NCBI GenBank assembly: GCA_031292735.1
Contig: JARLGP010000149.1
Span: 1-5,789, forward strand
Length of the DNA: 5,789 bases
Source: Holophaga sp.
Lineage (GTDB): Bacteria > Acidobacteriota > Holophagae > Holophagales > Holophagaceae
Direction: 5' to 3'
In this document: positions 4,806 through 5,789 of the stretch, piece after piece
Layout of the letters: the number at the start of each line of letters is the position of its first letter
How positions within the stretch are numbered: the stretch's first letter is position 1
Position numbers and translations under genes: made by a program
Notes under the pieces: generated by a model
Told to the model about the DNA's origin: nothing
The model's input: the letters and a program-made list of their open reading frames with translations, nothing else
Database searches by the model: none

Positions 4806-5789
4806 ATGGAAATCATCAAGGTGGCCGTGCTGGTGAGCTACTTCACGGCCTTGAGCATCCTGAGCATCTACGGCGCGCATCGGCTCTGGATGCTCTTCCT
4901 GTACTTCCGGTACAAGAAGAACCCGCCCCTGCCCTTGGGCGGCCCCGATTTCCTGCCCATGGTGACCGTGCAGCTGGCCGTGTTCAACGAAGTGAACGTG
5001 GTGGAGCGGCTGCTGGACCACGTGGTGGAAATGGACTGGCCCAAGGACCGGCTGGAGATCCAGATGCTGGACGACTCCACCGACGACACCGTGAAGGTGG
5101 CCCAGGCGGTGTGCGACAAGTACCGCAACCTCGGCTGGGACATCGCCTACCTGCACCGCGCCGACCGCACCGGCTACAAGGCCGGGGCCCTGCAGAACGG
5201 GCTGAAGACGGCCAAGGGCGAGTTCCTCGCCATGTTCGACGCCGATTTCGTGCCCACCGTGGACTTCCTGCGCCAGGCCGTGCCGCACTTCGCCGATCCC
5301 AGGATCGCCTTCGTCCAGGGCTGCTGGGACCACCTGAACCGGGACTTCTCCATGCTGACCCAGGTGCAGGCCATCCTGCTGGACGGCCACTTCGTGTTCG
5401 AGCACACCGCGAGGCACCGGTCCCACGCCTTCTTCAACTTCTCGGGCACCGCCGGCATGTGGCGGGTGAGCGCCATCGCCGACGCCGGCGGCTGGCAGCA
5501 CGACACCATCACCGAGGACGCCGACCTCAGCTACCGGGCCCAGCTCAAGGGCTGGCGCGGGGTCTACCTGAAGGACATGGTGGTGCCGGCCGAACTGCCG
5601 GTGGAAGTGAACGCCTTCAAGAGCCAGCAGCACCGCTGGGCCAAGGGCAACGCCCAGGTCATCCGCAAGATGATGAAGACCATCCTGCTCAGCAAGGAGA
5701 GCCTGCACACCAAGGCGGAATGCTGGTTCCACCTGACCGCCAACTGCAACTACCTGCTGATGGTGGTGCTGTCCGTCATCATGGTGCCC
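4806..5789 (+). CDS. Processive family 2 glycosyltransferase, cellulose/mannan-synthase type (partial)
   Basis: The first 328 residues are present; the frame runs off the right edge. This membrane enzyme should polymerise a beta-linked polysaccharide from a nucleotide sugar at the inner membrane and help pass it across. Residues 7-35 form an N-terminal membrane segment. The GT-A core starts at PMVTVQLAVFNE (51-62) and carries every processive-GT2 landmark: DDSTDDT (D89-T95) for nucleotide binding, DAD (D145, D147) for metal and UDP/GDP, FNFSGTAGMWR (211-221), the catalytic-base motif TED (236-238, D238) and QQHRW (Q274, R277, W278) for the acceptor chain. A second hydrophobic stretch begins near 311. 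The arrangement resembles plant CslA mannan synthases and their bacterial relatives more than BcsA. No PilZ domain is visible, but the C-terminus is missing. The ATG has GAGGAG 6 bases upstream (4794-4799). The sugar is not determinable here. Confidence 0.9.
   Translation, partial: MEIIKVAVLVSYFTALSILSIYGAHRLWMLFLYFRYKKNPPLPLGGPDFLPMVTVQLAVFNEVNVVERLLDHVVEMDWPKDRLEIQMLDDSTDDTVKVAQAVCDKYRNLGWDIAYLHRADRTGYKAGALQNGLKTAKGEFLAMFDADFVPTVDFLRQAVPHFADPRIAFVQGCWDHLNRDFSMLTQVQAILLDGHFVFEHTARHRSHAFFNFSGTAGMWRVSAIADAGGWQHDTITEDADLSYRAQLKGWRGVYLKDMVVPAELPVEVNAFKSQQHRWAKGNAQVIRKMMKTILLSKESLHTKAECWFHLTANCNYLLMVVLSVIMVP

Noticed and set aside
4659..5732. Long minus-strand open frame (357 codons) opposite the GT2 gene
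   Set aside because: Repetitive Val/His/Gly composition typical of an antisense frame; the plus strand has all GT2 catalytic motifs.
1..5789. CRISPR array, tRNA/rRNA genes, insertion sequences, toxin-antitoxin or phage genes
   Set aside because: No regularly spaced repeats, no recognisable RNA gene, no transposase or terminal inverted repeats, and no such proteins in any credible frame.

Overview
The window reads as a high-GC Gram-negative chromosome. The genes are GC-rich, there is a FadL-type outer-membrane protein with a signal peptide, and two well-formed -24/-12 (sigma-54) promoters are visible. Glycosyltransferases of the kinds seen here occur in Acidobacteriota (Holophaga/Geothrix-like) and in former Deltaproteobacteria, but the phylum is a low-confidence guess from style and composition only.

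Layout from left to right: (1) 1-801, minus strand: the N-terminal half of an FAD-dependent glycerol-3-phosphate dehydrogenase (glpD), cut by the left edge. (2) 802-1092: a GC-rich divergent spacer with nested inverted repeats and a hairpin before the next gene. (3) 1093-2544, plus strand: an OmpP1/FadL-like outer-membrane transport protein. (4) 2545-2771: a spacer carrying a CATTTTGA box and a sigma-54-type promoter. (5) 2772-4031, plus strand: a GT4-type glycosyltransferase. (6) A GC-rich hairpin, then 4050-4343 on the minus strand: a small, unrecognised two-helix membrane protein convergent with the GT4 gene. (7) 4344-4805: a long regulatory spacer with an AT-rich core (17% GC over 4501-4560), two ATTTTG inverted repeats and a second sigma-54-type promoter. 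(8) 4806 to the right edge, plus strand: a processive GT2 polysaccharide synthase of the cellulose/mannan-synthase type, truncated.

The most interesting point is regulatory. The two glycosyltransferase genes are not adjacent in one operon, yet each has its own near-consensus sigma-54 promoter (TGGCAC-N5-GTGC[A/T]) with the GG and GC exactly 10 bases apart. Each promoter also has a CATTTTGA-N5-CCGG box on the same strand, starting 73 or 76 bases upstream of TGGCAC. This suggests that one enhancer-binding activator co-controls an exopolysaccharide locus continuing to the right of the window. The polymer, the activator and the rest of the locus are not visible here. glpD and the FadL-like gene are probably unrelated neighbours.
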